This document shows, in pieces, positions 5,147-5,174 of a DNA stretch of 5,174 nucleotides. Source of the DNA: Clostridia bacterium (GTDB taxonomy: Bacteria; Bacillota; Clostridia; Oscillospirales; Acutalibacteraceae). The stretch is taken from contig CAAEIG010000153.1 of assembly GCA_900755895.1 (NCBI GenBank), positions 1 through 5,174 of the forward strand, in the 5' to 3' direction. The notes beneath the pieces were generated by a model that saw nothing but the letters and a program-made list of their open reading frames with translations, had not been told where the DNA came from and did no database searches. The position numbers and the translations under genes were made by a program. How positions within the stretch are numbered: position 1 is the first letter of the stretch; every line of letters begins with the position of its first letter.

Positions 5147-5174
5147 GGTCAAGCCCTCGGCCTATTAGTACTGC
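5147..5174 (-). rRNA. rrl: 23S ribosomal RNA, extreme 3' end (rest outside the window)
   Basis: The reverse complement reads GCAGTACTAATAGGCCGAGG followed by GCTTGACC. This is the familiar 3' end of clostridial 23S rRNA (TACTAATAGNYCGAGGGCTTGACC). Only about 28 bases are inside the window, and the 3' boundary is uncertain by a few bases. The gene runs leftward, towards the 5S gene at the other edge. Confidence 0.88.

Noticed and set aside
5081..5174. Reading the right edge as a 5' flank and start of a 23S gene on the + strand
   Set aside because: GTACCCTGAAAACTGAA does look like a Firmicute pre-rRNA leader, but the following CAAGCCCTCGGCCTATTAGT is the complement of the 23S 3' end. The likeness is explained by pairing of the two 23S flanks in the processing stem.

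Overview
The window looks like a chromosomal segment of a moderately G+C-rich clostridial Firmicute, most plausibly Oscillospiraceae/Ruminococcaceae (inference). The grounds are the style of the 5S and 23S rRNA ends, strong AGGAGG-type ribosome binding sites with GTG and TTG starts, and a cell-surface acyltransferase operon typical of gut Clostridia. Both edges lie inside rRNA genes. The left edge holds the 3' part of a 5S gene on the + strand. The right edge holds the last ~28 bases of a 23S gene on the - strand. The piece is therefore an island between two rRNA loci pointing at each other, or a short-read contig cut at both ends by rRNA repeats.

Layout. 1-97: 5S rRNA (5' end missing), then an intrinsic terminator at 108-136. 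174-202: a good sigma-A-type promoter for a monocistronic gene (243-818) encoding a small multi-pass membrane protein with a Pro/Gln-rich tail, closed by a terminator at 846-882. 976-4318: a three-gene operon. It encodes an AlgI/DltB-like MBOAT O-acyltransferase (976-2424), a 116-residue protein matching only the N-terminal part of a DHHW/AlgJ-like protein (2443-2793), and a 473-residue type II membrane protein with a Ser/Arg-rich cytoplasmic tail and the DHHW (AlgX/AlgJ-like, SGNH-type) catalytic domain (2894-4315, stop to 4318). A very strong terminator ends the operon at 4331-4370. 4371-4990: a gene-free region dominated by a degraded ~159-bp tandem repeat, three full units plus a shortened one. 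4992-5077: two intrinsic terminators on the - strand for the incoming rRNA transcript. 5147-5174: 23S 3' end on the - strand, with no 5S gene behind it.

How the genes work together (family knowledge plus inference): the MBOAT protein would move an acyl group, probably acetyl, across the membrane, and the DHHW protein would transfer it to a secreted or wall-linked glycan. Here the DHHW function seems split over two adjacent membrane-anchored proteins, which I regard as the most interesting protein-level observation. The tandem repeat is the most interesting non-coding one.
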